From NCBI GenBank assembly GCA_002749535.1, contig MZZL01000402.1, positions 310,001-374,000 on the forward strand: a stretch of DNA of 64,000 bases, read 5' to 3'. Position 1 is the stretch's first letter. Every line of letters begins with the position of its first letter. The translations under genes and the position numbers were made by a program. The stretch comes from Apophysomyces variabilis (taxonomy: Eukaryota; Mucoromycota; Mucoromycetes; Mucorales; Mucoraceae). Below, piece by piece: positions 63,913 through 64,000 of this stretch. The notes beneath the pieces are model-generated. The model saw only the letters and a list, made by a program, of their open reading frames with translations. It was not told the origin of the DNA and ran no database searches.

Positions 63913-64000
63913 ATGCTTGAAATTAGCGTGGATGCACTGCGGCAAAAACTGCAAGGTGCGTCAAGTCAATCGTTTAACAATACGCTGGGGCGCTTGATGG
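63913..64000 (+). CDS. Start of an unidentified gene cut by the window edge
   Basis: An ATG near 63913 opens MLEISVDALRQKLQGASSQS to the last base with no stop. A GTAAGT donor at about 63854 and a TTTGGCAG acceptor just before suggest an upstream exon or a 5'UTR intron. Too short to name; another frame is also open until near the edge. Confidence 0.3.
   Translation, partial: MLEISVDALRQKLQGASSQSFNNTLGRLM

Overview
This window is nuclear DNA from a filamentous fungus, most likely an early-diverging one (Mucoromycota, Mucorales-like). The evidence is a dense set of eukaryotic housekeeping genes with many 45-80 nt GT-AG introns, AT-rich spacers, TATA boxes about 30-85 nt upstream of several starts, and a gene content (hamartin/TSC1, DDRGK1-like, WW-MyTH4-RhoGAP, translin-associated factor X, a decayed Fanzor-like ORF) that fits basal fungi better than yeasts. 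The species was not identified. Coordinates of introns and exons are hand-derived from splice motifs, reading phase and conserved protein motifs.

Layout. 1-8.4 kb (+): WW-MyTH4-RhoGAP protein (5' cut), MTD1 methylene-THF dehydrogenase, gamma-tubulin, geranylgeranyltransferase-I beta. 8.4-13.9 kb: gene-poor, with an unrecognised membrane-protein-like locus (-) and a small three-repeat QxW (ricin-B type) beta-trefoil lectin (-). 14-18.8 kb: DDRGK1-like (+) whose stop overlaps the stop of a convergent ANKRD54-like gene (-), a secreted/ER SGNH phospholipase B (+), and a low-complexity hypothetical (+). 19-28.8 kb: TSC1 (+), nicotinamidase PNC1 (-), TSNAX (+, with a frame break in an A9 run), peptide transporter PTR2 (-, with a 6-nt microexon), ESCRT-III VPS20 (-). 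28.9-37.5 kb: a decayed coding-like stretch, an amidotransferase-like protein lacking the catalytic Cys (-), COA3 (+), an intronless hypothetical (+), and a 575-nt poly(A) run ending in N that is almost surely an assembly gap. 37.6-47.9 kb: epsilon-COP (-), thymine-DNA glycosylase (+), EEP nuclease-family membrane protein (-), acid/steryl-ester lipase (+), GNA1 (-), double-hotdog acyl-CoA thioesterase (+). 48.3-56.5 kb: Fanzor-like relic, SUV3 helicase (-), and several small unassigned coding-like patches. 56.8-64 kb: chitin deacetylase (+, 8-nt microexon), a complete but pseudogenised pogo/Tigger transposon with perfect TIRs and TA target duplication, a coiled-coil/MATH protein (+), and the first codons of a gene cut by the right edge.

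The genes are independent eukaryotic units, not an operon. Shared themes are only loose: TSC1 sits near PNC1 (growth/NAD metabolism), PLB and the acid lipase handle lipids, GNA1 (UDP-GlcNAc synthesis) and chitin deacetylase act in cell-wall chitin/chitosan metabolism, and the CAAX prenyltransferase and RhoGAP both bear on Rho GTPase signalling. Several gene pairs are divergent across 150-270 bp (COPE/TDG, EEP/lipase, PNC1/TSNAX) and so probably share promoter regions.
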